NCBI GenBank assembly: GCA_039989855.1
Contig: JBDXGZ010000026.1
Coordinates: 1 to 64,000 of the forward strand
DNA: 64,000 nucleotides
Direction of reading: 5' to 3'
Origin: CALFVT01 sp039989855
GTDB taxonomy: Bacteria > Pseudomonadota > Alphaproteobacteria > Caulobacterales > Maricaulaceae
Position 1 is the first letter of the stretch, and each line of letters opens with the position of its first letter. The translations under genes were made by a program, and so were the position numbers. Positions 8,868 through 17,553 of this stretch are shown here, one piece after another. The notes beneath the pieces were generated by a model that saw nothing but the letters and a program-made list of their open reading frames with translations, ran no database searches and had not been told where the DNA came from.

Positions 8868-9827
8868 ATGAATATGCCATTATCCAAAAACTCTCTTCAT
8901 CTTGTTGATGCTGAATTACGACCCATTTTAGATGTGTTTCAGGGTTTTGATGTGAGCCGTGAAACATTGCCCATGCTACGTAATCTGCCAACTCCACCTG
9001 CACGTGATAAACCGCCATTTGAAGAGGTTTTTGTAAAACGAAAGAATTCTAAGGACGCCCTTAAACTTCTTATTATCAAGCCTAAAGTTGAGGTCCCCAA
9101 ACAAGGGTTGCCAGCTCTGCTTTATATGCACGGCGGTGGTTTTGTATTTGGTTCGCCTGAGACCGCGTTGCCGACATTGCAGCGTTTAGCAGAAGATGTT
9201 GGTTGTATCATTATATTGCCCGCTTATAGGCTCGCGCCTGAACATCCGTTTCCTGCGGCTTTAAATGATAATTACTTGGCTTTGAGCTGGATGCATGAGC
9301 AGGCTTTAAAGCTAGGAATAGATACATCACGTGTTGCGATTGGCGGTGATAGTGCGGGCGGGGGACATGCGGCCGTCTTGAATATTGCTGCGCGCGATAG
9401 AGGTGAATTTTCACCTATTTATCAGTTTCTTATCTATCCTATGTTGGATGACAGAACGGGCAGCCTACGACCTCCTGCAGAAAAAACGGGTGAATTTATT
9501 TGGACGCCAGAAAACAACGTCTTTGGCTGGAGTTCTTATTTAGGGCGTGCGGCTGGGTCGAGCGATGTTCCCGAAGGTTCAGTGCCTGCGCGTCAAAATG
9601 ATTTATCAGGCTTGCCGCCAACGTTGATTGCGACAGGCAGCCTTGATCTTTTCGCGCCAGAGAATGCGGCGTATGGAAAACGGCTGGCAGAGCAGGGCAT
9701 TGCCGTTGAAACCAAAGTCTTTGATGGGGCGTATCACGGCTTTAACGTTATGTTGCCTGACGCGACGATATCCAGAGAGTTTCACGCGTTTTGCGTTAAA
9801 GGCCTTAAAACAGCTTTTAAGACATAA
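8868..9827 (+). CDS. HSL-family alpha/beta hydrolase (esterase)
   Basis: A 319-residue hormone-sensitive-lipase-type esterase. The oxyanion motif MHGGGFVFGS lies near residue 88, the nucleophile elbow GGDSAGG near residue 160, and the acid and histidine occur in TGSLDLFAPE and AYHGF. It would cleave a carboxylic ester or lactone in the cytoplasm. The gene starts at ATG 8868, 8 bp after the dehydrogenase stop, with no clear ribosome binding site of its own, so the pair is probably coupled: ester cleavage may free the alcohol that the dehydrogenase oxidises. Confidence 0.9.
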   Translation: MNMPLSKNSLHLVDAELRPILDVFQGFDVSRETLPMLRNLPTPPARDKPPFEEVFVKRKNSKDALKLLIIKPKVEVPKQGLPALLYMHGGGFVFGSPETALPTLQRLAEDVGCIIILPAYRLAPEHPFPAALNDNYLALSWMHEQALKLGIDTSRVAIGGDSAGGGHAAVLNIAARDRGEFSPIYQFLIYPMLDDRTGSLRPPAEKTGEFIWTPENNVFGWSSYLGRAAGSSDVPEGSVPARQNDLSGLPPTLIATGSLDLFAPENAAYGKRLAEQGIAVETKVFDGAYHGFNVMLPDATISREFHAFCVKGLKTAFKT

Positions 9828-9835
9828 ATGCTGTA

Positions 9836-10384
9836 TTACGATTTAACGCGGTCATTTAAAAAGTCATAAGATAAATCTTCTGGGCCTTGTATTCCGCGGG
9901 TCAAAATTTCTGCCATGCGCGGATTATCCCAACCGTCTTTAGTTTCGTCAACGCGGCTCCAATCATAAAGTGCTTTGCGATGTGCGATTCGCCACTCGCC
10001 GTTACGTTTCTCAAATTTATCAAGATAGCGCCCAGCCGCGATGACATCCTTTTTTCCGTCTTCACCCGGAACGACATGATGCGCGAAAAAATAGGACTCG
10101 GTGCCTGCTTTATCGCCATTAATATTGATGTTTATATTCGAGATGAAGTGTTGTGTGCGTTCGTAGTTTCCAAGCTGCTCAATCACCCAATCATTAAAAT
10201 CGGTGGCCGATCCTTTAAACAGCCCGTGGTCATCTGTGGCGTCTTCATGAAAGCAGGACGCAAGAAGGGCTTTATCGCGTCGATCAAGCCCGCGTGCGAG
10301 GCGGTATATAATCTCTGCTATTTTTTGCGTAGCTATTGTGTCTCGAACATCTTGAATTTCATCGGGCGTTAATTGTGTTGTCAT
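9836..10384 (-). CDS. SnoaL-like (SnoaL_4 type) protein, 182 aa
   Basis: An NTF2-fold protein of the longer SnoaL_4 kind. Typical elements are the helix IAEIIYRLARGLDRRDKALL, the acidic CFHEDATDDHG turn, and a C-terminal strand ending in RKALYDWSRVDE. A GGGGAG ribosome binding site lies upstream of the ATG at 10384. It is similar in layout to the protein at 13740-14201, so the two are paralogues. Proteins of this family accompany Rieske oxygenases and SDRs in aromatic and steroid clusters; some may act as dehydratases or isomerases. It converges with the esterase gene. Confidence 0.8.
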   Translation of the reverse strand: MTTQLTPDEIQDVRDTIATQKIAEIIYRLARGLDRRDKALLASCFHEDATDDHGLFKGSATDFNDWVIEQLGNYERTQHFISNINININGDKAGTESYFFAHHVVPGEDGKKDVIAAGRYLDKFEKRNGEWRIAHRKALYDWSRVDETKDGWDNPRMAEILTRGIQGPEDLSYDFLNDRVKS

Positions 10385-10503
10385 GTTTTGTCTCCCCTTA
10401 AGTCACTATCATATCCGTGAGCTGTCTACAGTGCAGCTAGGTGATAATGTAAATTATAATTTAACACTGATTAAACGGAAACTTAGTGGATTTGTCACCC
10501 CTT

Positions 10504-10546
10504 AAAACAATCAGGTCATTTAAAGACAGTCAGAGTTGACTTTTTT
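10504..10546. promoter_or_regulatory. Putative TetR operator, site B (half-site plus full site)
   Basis: A 24-bp near-palindrome at 10523-10546 matches 20 of 24 positions of the consensus defined at 17483-17506 (left arm AAAACARTCA, centre RGCY, right arm the complement of the left). A perfect left half-site, AAAACAATCAGG, lies at 10504-10515, 19 bp upstream, so two dimers could sit on one face of the helix. The right arm contains TTGACT, a -35-like hexamer, 40 bp before the SDR start, so binding would block RNA polymerase. The linked regulator is the TetR gene at 18972-19655. Confidence 0.6.
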
Positions 10547-10585
10547 ATAGAGGGTGTGCAGTTTTGTATTTTAAAGAGTTATTTA

Positions 10586-11380
10586 ATGGAAAATCCCGTG
10601 GGTAGATTAACAGGTAAATCAGCCGTGATATTAGGCGCGTCGTCTGAAAAAGGAATTGGCGAAGCGATCGCGCGTATATTCGTATCTGAAGGTGCGAATG
10701 TTACTGTAAGTGGACGTAATGAAACCGCACTTTCTGCCTTAGTTAAAGATATTGGGGGGTCTGCCTGTGTCTGTGATATTGCGCAGGAGGCGCAGATTGA
10801 AAATTTATTTACGCATGCTGTAGATAAATTTGGTGGTGTTGATATTGCTGTTAACGCAGCGGGTGTAAACATGCCCGGTGCCATAGAAGGTTTAACGCGC
10901 GAGACATTACAAACCTTGTGTGATATTCAATTTATAGGCCCAGCCCTGTTCATTAAACAAGCCGCTGCAGCGATTGATAAAAGCCCTTCAACGCCAGGCG
11001 GTTCTATCATGTCATTATCATCAATTACGGCGGAATTAACGGGAGCAGGTCTTGGGGCTTACGCGGGAACTAAGGCGGCTATTGATAAATTAGTTAAAGT
11101 TGCAGCGGTGGAATATGGCCCTAAAAATATTCGGATCAACTCTATTTCCCCAGGCATAACGCCGACTCCGATGACAGAGAAAATTTTTGATACGCCGTCT
11201 ATGGTAAGCGCTTTTGAGAAGGAGACGCCAATTGGACGGCTTGCAACGCCAGAAGATGTTGCCTTTGCTGCGCTTTATCTCGCGGATGATAGGTGTATCA
11301 CAACAGGTGACAATATCCGTGTTAGTGGCGGTATACACTTACGCCGTCTGCCTACTTATCCCGAAATGATGGGTTCTTAA
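10586..11380 (+). CDS. SDR oxidoreductase upstream of second Rieske gene
   Basis: A classical short-chain dehydrogenase of about 264 residues. The cofactor motif is VILGASSEKGIGEAIA (a three-residue longer glycine loop than standard), NAAG is present, and the active site is YAGTK with a serine in MSLSS. I chose ATG 10586 rather than TTG 10556 because the extra ten residues are not family-like. Operator site B lies just upstream. The gene is followed after 36 bp by the second Rieske oxygenase and probably forms a two-gene operon with it, perhaps oxidising the hydroxylated product. Confidence 0.85.
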   Translation: MENPVGRLTGKSAVILGASSEKGIGEAIARIFVSEGANVTVSGRNETALSALVKDIGGSACVCDIAQEAQIENLFTHAVDKFGGVDIAVNAAGVNMPGAIEGLTRETLQTLCDIQFIGPALFIKQAAAAIDKSPSTPGGSIMSLSSITAELTGAGLGAYAGTKAAIDKLVKVAAVEYGPKNIRINSISPGITPTPMTEKIFDTPSMVSAFEKETPIGRLATPEDVAFAALYLADDRCITTGDNIRVSGGIHLRRLPTYPEMMGS

Positions 11381-11416
11381 ACCACCCAAATAGAATTGAA
11401 CGTTAAAGAGAATATT

Positions 11417-12769
11417 ATGTCGACAAAGACCGCGTCATCTAAAGCTGAAGCCCAAAAGAAATGGGTTAATAATGATAAAATTCCAGACCCTGAGCTCGGC
11501 ACAAAGCCCATAACGGGAGATCGTTATTATGATCAAGCTTTCGCCGATAAAGAATGGGATAAGCTTTGGACGAAGGTCTGGCTAATTGCTGGACTCGAGT
11601 CGCAAATGCCAAATCCGAATGATCACATCACCTGTGAAATCGGCCGCGAGTCTATTTTGTGCACGCGAGACAAAGACGGTAAAGTTCGGGCTTTTTATAA
11701 TGTTTGTCAGCACCGAGGAAATATTCTTGTGCATGAAGAGCAAGGGTCTTCCAAACATTTGACATGTAAGTATCACGGATGGAAATTTACTACAGATGGA
11801 GAGTTAGCACTTGTGCCCTGCCCAGAGGACTTCTCGCAGGGTAACCCATGCGGAAAATTGCGCTTGAAAGAATTGCCATGTGAAGTGTTTGGCGGATTTG
11901 TCTGGTACTCTATGGATGAAGATGTTGTCCCGCTGAGTGAATATTTGGGCCCAATAAAAGAGCAGTTTGAATGTTATCAAATGGAAAACATGAAACGCAC
12001 TCATTGGGTAACAGTGGAAGGTGAGTTCAACTGGAAAATTGTGCAGGACAACTTCAACGAATCTTATCACTTGCCGTTCGTCCATCCTCAGACCCGTTAC
12101 ATCATGGAGCAACATTATAAAGGCTGTCAGTTTGATATGTATGCGCCTGAAGGACATACGCGGATGATTATGCCAGGCTCTCAACCGACCAAATCATTGA
12201 AGGGCGAAACAGATGAGGTGCTTGAACGCCTAGCGCCTGATATTGAATTTTGGGACCTTGACCCTGAAGATTTTAGAGACAATCCCCGAGGTATTCGTGA
12301 GGCTCTACAAAAGCGCAAACGTGAACTCGGTGAAGAAAAAGGCTTTGATTTCTCTAGGTTTAACGATGCCCAGATCGTCGATCATTTCCACTATACGGTT
12401 TTCCCAAATCTCTCATTTAGCCTTAAACCTGATGGATGTATTTGGCTGCGGGCGAATCCGCATCCGACAGACCCAGAAAAATGCATCTTCGATATGTGGT
12501 ACTTAACATGGTTCCCTGAAGGCGAGTCCGCCTATTACTCCAAAGCTATGTATGAGGCCGTTGATATGACGAAGGAAGTTCCGCATGAAGTCGGGAAGGT
12601 GGGTGAGATCTCTACGGGGTTTGTTATCGATCAAGATGTTCAAGTTTGGAATTCTCAACAAAAAGGCCTGAGGTCGCGGGGATATAAAGGTGATTATCTA
12701 CCTGATCAGGAAAGCCGTGTTCGGTTTTTCCATGAAAATGTTGATCGCTACCTTGAAAAAGAAGATTAA
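11417..12769 (+). CDS. Rieske non-heme iron oxygenase, large subunit (second of three)
   Basis: A 450-residue oxygenase alpha subunit. Rieske ligands are C97, H99, C117 and H120 (CQHRG, CKYHGW); the catalytic iron site is DNFNESYHLPFVH with H218 and H223. The canonical DN-x2-E-x-YH form makes this the most standard of the three. ATG 11417 is preferred over TTG 11396 because AAAGAGA lies at proper distance from it. It is downstream of an SDR under operator site B. The alpha subunit is of the homotrimer type in length. Electron donors must come from elsewhere. Confidence 0.94.
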   Translation: MSTKTASSKAEAQKKWVNNDKIPDPELGTKPITGDRYYDQAFADKEWDKLWTKVWLIAGLESQMPNPNDHITCEIGRESILCTRDKDGKVRAFYNVCQHRGNILVHEEQGSSKHLTCKYHGWKFTTDGELALVPCPEDFSQGNPCGKLRLKELPCEVFGGFVWYSMDEDVVPLSEYLGPIKEQFECYQMENMKRTHWVTVEGEFNWKIVQDNFNESYHLPFVHPQTRYIMEQHYKGCQFDMYAPEGHTRMIMPGSQPTKSLKGETDEVLERLAPDIEFWDLDPEDFRDNPRGIREALQKRKRELGEEKGFDFSRFNDAQIVDHFHYTVFPNLSFSLKPDGCIWLRANPHPTDPEKCIFDMWYLTWFPEGESAYYSKAMYEAVDMTKEVPHEVGKVGEISTGFVIDQDVQVWNSQQKGLRSRGYKGDYLPDQESRVRFFHENVDRYLEKED

Positions 12770-12785
12770 GCTCGTCGAGCGATGA

Positions 12786-12805
12786 GTGCCCGATTATTCG
12801 GGCAC
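12786..12805. terminator. Hairpin at a convergent gene junction
   Basis: The perfect inverted repeat GTGCCCGA / TCGGGCAC with a TTAT loop overlaps the last codons and stop of the minus-strand SDR and follows the plus-strand Rieske gene by 16 bp. A small GCTCG/CGAGC hairpin precedes it. There is no T tract, so it may block readthrough in both directions only weakly. Confidence 0.55.
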
Positions 12806-13573
12806 CGTCCCCGACACAATTGAGATTGCGTTATCAACGCGTATTTGAGCGCCATTGATAAAGCGTGATTCATCTGAGGCGAGGAACAATACCGTATTGG
12901 CTATGTCAATTGGGTCGCCAATTTTATTGCCTTCAACAACTTTTGATTCCTTCGCATTTGGAATATTTGCTTTAGAAATTTTCTCGCGAATACCTTGTAC
13001 CATCGGCGTCATAATGGCTGAGGGATGGACAGAGTTGCAACGAATACCGTATTTATTAACAGCGCAATGCGCGGCAATCGTGCGGGTCATGGCTTCAACC
13101 GCACCTTTGGCCGCGCTGTAAGCCAGCACATTTGGCGCGCCTTGAATGGAGGCGATAGACGCCATGTTGATGATGGATCCTCCGCCCGTTTCTTTCATGG
13201 CTGCAATGGCGTATTTACTTCCGAAAAATGTGCCGTCCGCACTCACAGCCATAACAAAGCGGTAATCTTCAGTTTTTTGATTTTCGATTGTGCCGGCTTC
13301 AACAACCCCAGCATTATTGACGAGAATATCTAACTTGCCGTGGTCTTTAACGACCTGAGCGATTAAGGATTTCCATCCATCTTCATCTCTTACATCTTGT
13401 TTGTAAAACTCTGCACGAGTTCCGATCTCTTTAGCAACTTTATGCCCGTTTTTTTCATCAATATCAGTGATAATGACGGTCGCGCCTTCTTTGATAAAAA
13501 GCCTGGCATTGGCTTCCCCAAGGCCTTTAGAGCCGCCGGTAATGATTGCGACCTTGTTTCGTAAACGTGCCAT
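12794..13573 (-). CDS. SDR oxidoreductase, 3-alpha/20-beta-hydroxysteroid-dehydrogenase style
   Basis: A 259-residue classical short-chain dehydrogenase with IITGGSKGLGEANA at the cofactor site, an aspartate after strand 2 (IITDID, hence NAD), NNAG, the catalytic serine in NMASIAS and YSAAKGAV. The style is common in sphingomonads and hyphomonads, where such SDRs are annotated as glucose-1-dehydrogenase-like or hydroxysteroid dehydrogenases; the true substrate is open. Its promoter is in the divergent gap 13574-13739, shared with the SnoaL gene to the right. Confidence 0.87.
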   Translation of the reverse strand: MARLRNKVAIITGGSKGLGEANARLFIKEGATVIITDIDEKNGHKVAKEIGTRAEFYKQDVRDEDGWKSLIAQVVKDHGKLDILVNNAGVVEAGTIENQKTEDYRFVMAVSADGTFFGSKYAIAAMKETGGGSIINMASIASIQGAPNVLAYSAAKGAVEAMTRTIAAHCAVNKYGIRCNSVHPSAIMTPMVQGIREKISKANIPNAKESKVVEGNKIGDPIDIANTVLFLASDESRFINGAQIRVDNAISIVSGTVPE

Positions 13574-13619
13574 ACCCTATCCTTCTATTTTAATTTTTCT
13601 TACAGTGTCACCCAACAGC

Positions 13620-13650
13620 TTGACTAGCTAAGACTTTTATGGGGTATGCC
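13620..13650 (+). promoter_or_regulatory. Candidate promoter/operator block, second copy
   Basis: TTGACTA, preceded by AGC, and GGTATGCC are separated exactly as in the block at 7649-7679, with 17 bp between the hexamer and GGTATGCC. AGCTTGACT also resembles the right arm of the TetR operator. The block is 90 bp upstream of the SnoaL start codon at 13740. Confidence 0.4.
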
Positions 13651-13739
13651 TTATTGAACGATGTGCCTCATATAATTACTAATTGAAAGAAAATAGACGG
13701 GCTGGCAGTCTTAGTTTTAAGGACAATAGAAAGAGTGAA

Positions 13740-14201
13740 ATGAACGCAACAGAAGAAAACTTACATCGTGAGCATATTCGAAACGTCATTTATAATTATT
13801 GCAGGGCAATTGATGAGAGTCGTTTTGATGATGTTATGAAATCATTTTCGGCAGATGCCACGATTAAACATGGCTCTTATAAGGGAACAGCAAAAGACTT
13901 TGTTGGGTTCTTATCCAATGTTCTTAATAAGATGGATGTAACCCTACATAATCTTGGCGGCATTATTGTAACATTTGTGGACGACGACCTTGCACATTCC
14001 CATGCCACCTTTTCATCTTTTCACCGAATTAGTGGGGAGCATGCACAGGTCGGCCCTGTCGTAACGAACGGCGTTGAGACGGACTGGATTGTTGCGGGAC
14101 GCTACCGTGATACGCTTCGTCTTATTAAGGGCGAGTGGAAAATTATTGACCGAATAGGGTCAACGGATTGGGACCGCGTTGAGCCAACTGTTCGGACGTG
14201 A
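13740..14201 (+). CDS. SnoaL-like (SnoaL_4 type) protein, 153 aa
   Basis: An NTF2-fold protein, paralogous to the one at 9836-10384: the same helix (IRNVIYNYCRAIDESRFDDV), acidic turn (FSADATIKHG), YKGTAKDF strand and terminal IDRIGSTDWDRVEP. ATG 13740 has GAAAGAG just upstream and gives a family-like N-terminus, whereas the TTG at 13683 adds 19 unlikely residues. It is single, between an SDR and an acyl-CoA ligase on the other strand. A lyase or isomerase role on a ring intermediate is possible; no catalytic proof is visible. Confidence 0.8.
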   Translation: MNATEENLHREHIRNVIYNYCRAIDESRFDDVMKSFSADATIKHGSYKGTAKDFVGFLSNVLNKMDVTLHNLGGIIVTFVDDDLAHSHATFSSFHRISGEHAQVGPVVTNGVETDWIVAGRYRDTLRLIKGEWKIIDRIGSTDWDRVEPTVRT

Positions 14202-14226
14202 TTAATTTGCTATTTGATCTGGCGCC

Positions 14227-15810
14227 CTAATGAGATGGAGCTCTAAGGAGCCTGCGTAAAACTTTACCCGATGGATTACGGGGGAGAGTCTCAAGGAAGT
14301 CGACGGATTTAGGGCATTTGTACTTTGCAATTTTGTCGCGGGTCCAAGCAATGACTTCTTCATCGGTCAAACTTTCGCCTGATTTGATTACGACGTAGGC
14401 TTTTACGGTTTCGCCCCATTTTTCGTCGGGTACACCAATCACGGCAACATCAGCGACTTTAGGGTGGTCGAAAATAGCGTTTTCGACTTCGGCAGGGTAG
14501 ACATTTTCTCCGCCTGAGATGATCATGTCCTTCTTGCGGTCTTTTAAAAACAAATACCCGTCTTCATCAAGGTAGCCAACATCTCCTGTGCGGAGCCAAC
14601 CCTCGTCTGTGAGAGTTTCTTCTGTGGCCTTTGCAAGGTTCCAGTAGCCCTTCATATTCATTGAAGAGCGTGTAACAATTTCGCCAATCTCTCCAGCAGG
14701 CAGCCTATTACCTGCGTCGTCCATAATCACAATTTCAACACCTAGAAGCGCTTTGCCAACGGAGCGCATACGATCATTTCCCTTTAAGTCATGATCTTCA
14801 GGCGGAAGGGCGCTAATCGTGCCAGATGTTTCTGTCATGCCGTAAAATTGAGCAAAACCGCAGGAGAACACATCAATGGCCTGTTTAAGCAATGGAAGCG
14901 GCATAGGCGACGCGCCGTAAAGCATGAATTTAAGCTGCGAGAAATCAACCTCTTTCGCGCGCGGTAAATTGGCAACAATTTTCATCGCCGCAGGTACAAG
15001 AAATAATTTAGAGACGCGGTATTTATCAATATTTTCTAGGACCTCTACAGGGTCGAAGTTTCGCATGATCACACCTGTTGCGCCGTGCGCCATGGTTGTT
15101 AGGCCCCAAGCAGTTCCGCCAATATGAAAGCATGGCATTGGAATGAGACTAACATCATCGTCCGACCAAATGTTCCAATTAGGCATGTCATGACCGCGAA
15201 ATCTTTCATAGGCCGTCAGGAGCGATTGATTGGTCAATATGGCGCCTTTCGGATGGCCAGTAGTCCCAGATGTGTACATCTGTAGGGCATCATCCGTGGT
15301 GTGACGCTCAATATTGGGGAGGTTATCACCATGGCTGTCTCGCCATATGCAATAGTGTTGGGAGCCATCCTTATCAACTTCCATAGGGACAATATGTTTT
15401 AGGGAGCTGACTTGGGCTTTAAGGCTAGGGGCCATATCCATAAATTCTGGCCCGATGAATAGTATTTCGGGCGTAAAGTCATTTAGAATATAGCTAATCT
15501 CAGCTTCTGCTAGTCGCCAATTTATTGGGCATAAAACACCGCCAGATTTTGAGACACCTAAGAGAAGCTCGTAATAATGGTGAGAGTTTTTCCCAAGATA
15601 GCCAATGCGTTGATTGGGGGATGTCCCCCAGCCTATAAGGCCATTCGCCACGCGGTTGGAGCCTTGCTCTAATTGTGCGTAGGTGAGGCTATTATCTTCG
15701 AATATAAACGCAGTTTTATTTGGGCGGGCATTAACTTGCCGCCTAACCAAGTCTGAAAGTACTTTTAATACGGAATTATCATTAGTCGTCGTCATAGTCA
15801 TATTGCTCAC
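14227..15810 (-). CDS. Acyl-CoA ligase (AMP-forming), first copy
   Basis: A 527-residue adenylate-forming enzyme that activates a carboxylic acid with ATP and CoA. The P-loop-like motif YTSGTTGHPKG is near residue 181, the hinge motif GWLRTGDVGYLDEDGY and DRKKDMIISGGENVYP are intact, and the catalytic lysine is in NPSGKVLRR near the C-terminus. The length is typical of long- or medium-chain and aromatic acid ligases. The frame opens with GTG at 15810; ATG codons at 15801 or 15795 are equally possible. It would feed the beta-oxidation genes of this region. Confidence 0.92.
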   Translation of the reverse strand: MSNMTMTTTNDNSVLKVLSDLVRRQVNARPNKTAFIFEDNSLTYAQLEQGSNRVANGLIGWGTSPNQRIGYLGKNSHHYYELLLGVSKSGGVLCPINWRLAEAEISYILNDFTPEILFIGPEFMDMAPSLKAQVSSLKHIVPMEVDKDGSQHYCIWRDSHGDNLPNIERHTTDDALQMYTSGTTGHPKGAILTNQSLLTAYERFRGHDMPNWNIWSDDDVSLIPMPCFHIGGTAWGLTTMAHGATGVIMRNFDPVEVLENIDKYRVSKLFLVPAAMKIVANLPRAKEVDFSQLKFMLYGASPMPLPLLKQAIDVFSCGFAQFYGMTETSGTISALPPEDHDLKGNDRMRSVGKALLGVEIVIMDDAGNRLPAGEIGEIVTRSSMNMKGYWNLAKATEETLTDEGWLRTGDVGYLDEDGYLFLKDRKKDMIISGGENVYPAEVENAIFDHPKVADVAVIGVPDEKWGETVKAYVVIKSGESLTDEEVIAWTRDKIAKYKCPKSVDFLETLPRNPSGKVLRRLLRAPSH

Positions 15811-15901
15811 ACTTTAAAAGATAACAATCCAGCTATAAAAAGTCAGAGGTGCTATTTTAGCGGGGCTTATTATCACTAAACGTGTATAATAGGATGGTTT
15901 T

Positions 15902-16315
15902 ATGACTCTTGTGTCCGATCAATTTATAGATATTCAAATTAACCCACCGAGGCTTATTGGAGGGCGTTCACGTCTTAGCGGTGAAATAAAATTTCCAATG
16001 CCTATGCTGTCTGATCAGTTTGATCCTGTCCATTTGAAACGCGAGGGTACGTTGTGGGCTTATACGGTTCAACGTTTTCCGCCCGGACGTCCGTTTGTTG
16101 GAGTCACAGATAAAGCTGCGTTTAAACCCTTCGGTGTGGGGTATGTTGAGCTTGAAGGCGAAGTCATAGTAGAGACACGGATCGTGACAGAGGACTTCGC
16201 ATCTTTGGAACTTGGTATGCCAATGACGTTGATGCTCGAAGAGTTTGAACGTGGGGACGGAACAGGCGGCGTGACAACTTATGCCTTCCAACCCAGCCGC
16301 GAGGTAACGTCATGA
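15902..16315 (+). CDS. DUF35-type OB-fold protein lacking zinc-ribbon cysteines
   Basis: A 137-residue protein of the DUF35 kind: a short N-terminal ribbon-like segment (LIGGRSRLSGEIKFP) followed by an OB fold (LWAYTVQRFPP, PFGVGYVELEG, VETRIV). In the family the ribbon carries four cysteines; here there is none, so it probably does not bind zinc. Its stop overlaps the start of the thiolase-fold gene (ATGA). DUF35 proteins form complexes with thiolase-like partners, as in the steroid aldolase Ltp2-ChsH2, and this pair is likely such a complex. Confidence 0.82.
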   Translation: MTLVSDQFIDIQINPPRLIGGRSRLSGEIKFPMPMLSDQFDPVHLKREGTLWAYTVQRFPPGRPFVGVTDKAAFKPFGVGYVELEGEVIVETRIVTEDFASLELGMPMTLMLEEFERGDGTGGVTTYAFQPSREVTS

Positions 16316-17451
16316 GTAATGTTTATATTGTTGGTGCAGGTATTCACCCTTTTGGGCGACATGAAACGAGCGGGCTAGAGCAAGGTGTCTTTGCCGTTAA
16401 GCAGGCCATGCGTGATGCTGATGTTGAATGGGACGATATGCAATTTGCTTTTGGCGGCTCCCATGCGGCTGGAAGTGCGGATGCGATGTTACCGCATTTG
16501 GGATTGAACGGAACACAATTTATCAATGTTGCAAATGGATGCGCTACCGGTGGTTCAGCTTTGCTGTCAGGCTATTGGGCGATTAAGTCTGGCGAGTTTG
16601 ATATAGGACTTGTTACTGGTTTTGATAAACATCCACGCGGCGCATTTGCGGCAAACCCCCGTAATTATGGCTTGCCTGACTGGTATGCTGAAACGGGCAT
16701 GATGGTGACAACTCAGTTTTTTGCGATGAAAATTCAACGTTATATGGCGCAATATGGCATCACAGATAAAAGCCTTGTGGCTGTCGCTCAGAAAGCCTTT
16801 GAAAATGGATCCCTCGCGCCACATGCATGGCGCCGCCAACCGATTGATGCTGAAACAATCGCGACCTCACAAATGGTCAGCGATCCTTTGCGTAAATTCA
16901 TGTTTTGCTCTCCAGGCGAGGGAGGTGTTGGTCTGATTTTGGCGAACGAGAAGAAAGCGCGTGAATTGGGTAAGTTAGGCGCGCGTATTTACGGCGCGGC
17001 TGTACGGACGCGACCACAAGGCTCGTTTGAGGTTTATGCGCCTTCACTATCGGTTAAGCGTGGCGTGTCAGCGACGGTTCTAGCTTCTAATGCGGCTTAT
17101 GAAATGGCCTCAGTTGGACCAGAAGATATAGATGTTGCCCAAATTCAAGACACTGAATCTGGGGCTGAAATCATGCATATGGCAGAAAACGGCTTTTGCA
17201 AAGATGGTGAGCAGGAGAAGCTCCTCGCAGAGGGTGAAACACGTCTCGGCGGTAAATTACCGATTAACACAGATGGCGGTTGCATTGCTTGTGGCGAGCC
17301 TATTGGTGCTACTGGACTTCGTCAGATATATGAAAACGTTATTCAAGTGCGCGGCGAAGCAGGGCAGCGGCAAATTGAAGGGGCTAAAATGGCATATAGT
17401 CAGGTTTATGGAGCGCCCGGTCTTTCGGCGGTTTGTCTCATAGGAAATTAG
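16312..17451 (+). CDS. Thiolase-fold protein with degenerate active site, Ltp2-aldolase-like
   Basis: A 379-residue thiolase-superfamily (lipid-transfer-protein/SCP2-like) protein. The nucleophile position keeps a cysteine (NGCATGG, C77). The usual GHP histidine is replaced by glutamate (CGEPIGATG, E329). The HDCF-type motif reads QDTESG and the C-terminal CxG cysteine reads GAPG. Three of four catalytic elements are therefore lost, so normal thiolysis is unlikely. Coupling with a DUF35 gene is the arrangement of steroid side-chain retro-aldolases, which cleave a hydroxyacyl-CoA. I infer an aldolase or a binding role. Confidence 0.82.
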   Translation: MSNVYIVGAGIHPFGRHETSGLEQGVFAVKQAMRDADVEWDDMQFAFGGSHAAGSADAMLPHLGLNGTQFINVANGCATGGSALLSGYWAIKSGEFDIGLVTGFDKHPRGAFAANPRNYGLPDWYAETGMMVTTQFFAMKIQRYMAQYGITDKSLVAVAQKAFENGSLAPHAWRRQPIDAETIATSQMVSDPLRKFMFCSPGEGGVGLILANEKKARELGKLGARIYGAAVRTRPQGSFEVYAPSLSVKRGVSATVLASNAAYEMASVGPEDIDVAQIQDTESGAEIMHMAENGFCKDGEQEKLLAEGETRLGGKLPINTDGGCIACGEPIGATGLRQIYENVIQVRGEAGQRQIEGAKMAYSQVYGAPGLSAVCLIGN

Positions 17452-17482
17452 TTATTATTTGGATTTAAAATCATCATTGATT

Positions 17483-17506
17483 AAAACAATCAGGCTTGAC
17501 TGTTTT
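17483..17506. promoter_or_regulatory. Putative TetR operator, site A (best palindrome)
   Basis: A 24-bp interrupted palindrome with left arm AAAACAATCA, centre GGCT and right arm TGACTGTTTT. The arms agree at all but purine/pyrimidine transitions, giving the symmetric consensus AAAACARTCA-RGCY plus its mirror. TTGACT inside the right arm is a good -35 hexamer, and TATCGT 17 bp on is a possible -10. The site is 48 bp before the third Rieske start. Sites B (10523) and C (19740) match it at 20 and 21 of 24 positions. Confidence 0.68.
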
Positions 17507-17553
17507 TAGTGCTGCTTCTATCGTATTTCAAACTTTAGAAAAAGACTTTCAGT

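Noticed and set aside
15836..15859. Fourth TetR operator between the CoA ligase and DUF35 genes
   Set aside because: Only about 15 of 24 positions match and the right arm is broken, so it is not better than chance in AT-rich DNA.
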